Assembly: GCA_027415455.1 (NCBI GenBank) | Contig: DAIBSV010000128.1 | Location: 1-5,327, forward strand | Reading direction: 5' to 3' | Origin: Nitrospirota bacterium | Lineage (GTDB): Bacteria; Nitrospirota_A; Leptospirillia; Leptospirillales; Leptospirillaceae | DNA: 5,327 bases | Part shown: positions 5,205 to 5,327 of the stretch, in pieces | Numbering within the stretch: the stretch's first letter is position 1 | Layout: the number at the start of each line of letters is the position of its first letter | The notes under the pieces: generated by a model | Database searches by the model: none | The model's input: the letters and a program-made list of their open reading frames with translations, nothing else | Told to the model about the DNA's origin: nothing | Made by a program: the position numbers and the translations under genes

Positions 5205-5327
5205 TTGGCCCTCTTGAGGCCGTTAGGGAAGAGGGAGGGACCATTTCATTAACTTTCTGAAGAAATCCCATTTTTCCCCAAAAATCCCCTCCGCGTAAAT
5301 TCGTAAGGTGTTTTCATTTCAGGATTG
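5205..5327. other. Flanking sequence right of the IS1111-type element, no gene seen
   Basis: It starts with the right copy of the 12-bp inverted repeat (5211-5222) and continues as AT-richer DNA. The only structure is an A/T-only stem, ATTTTT/AAAAAT around CCCC (5270-5285). No start codon with a ribosome binding site or recognisable protein appears in any frame. A frame open upstream of the IS110-family start on minus (to 5271) lacks a Shine-Dalgarno. Confidence 0.5.

Noticed and set aside
5241..5327. Possible promoter elements in AT-rich flank upstream of the IS1111-type gene
   Set aside because: No -35/-10 pair with acceptable spacing stood out; group members often rely on a promoter formed at the circle junction, which cannot be seen here.
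1..5327. CRISPR array, tRNA, rRNA or known riboswitch
   Set aside because: No regularly spaced direct repeats and no recognisable tRNA or rRNA sequence on either strand.

Overview
The whole window is a pile-up of insertion sequences; I see no housekeeping or cargo gene. Base composition is moderately GC-rich and Shine-Dalgarno sequences (AAGGAGG, AGGAGGG) are bacterial in type. Nothing here fixes the species. An IS-rich bacterial or plasmid background is the safest reading.

Layout, left to right. (1) At 1-1205 lies an IS200/IS605-type pair: a tnpA (HUH, Y1 transposase) running off the left edge on the minus strand, and a divergent tnpB on the plus strand that loses family resemblance at about 1205, before two of its three RuvC catalytic residues and its zinc finger. 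The 22-bp gap between them carries overlapping divergent -10 boxes, so both mRNAs look leaderless. (2) About 150 bp (1206-1356) is of unknown origin. (3) From about 1371 to about 5200 lies an IS110-family, IS1111-group element on the minus strand. Its transposase (4086-5148) has a one-base frameshift, and its 3' noncoding part, where IS1111-group elements are expected to encode their bridge RNA, has been split. (4) The splitting element is a complete 2,475-bp IS701-like transposon (1499-3973) with exact 13-bp terminal inverted repeats and a 4-bp ATAC target duplication. Its transposase is a fusion of an N-terminal DUF4338 (DruA-type) domain with an IS701 DDE domain. The last 63 residues are reached only by a -1 frameshift at an A9 run holding a canonical A_AAA_AAA heptamer. 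(5) Positions 5205-5327 are AT-richer flanking DNA without a recognisable gene.

Order of events inferred from the nesting: the IS1111-type element landed beside or in a short palindrome (12-bp imperfect inverted repeat at 1357-1368 and 5211-5222), and the DruA-transposase element later inserted into its 3' noncoding RNA region. The IS1111 copy looks dead twice over (frameshift and split RNA region). The IS701-like element looks intact and possibly active. The most interesting points are the DruA-transposase fusion with putative programmed frameshifting, and the reconstructed candidate bridge RNA locus.
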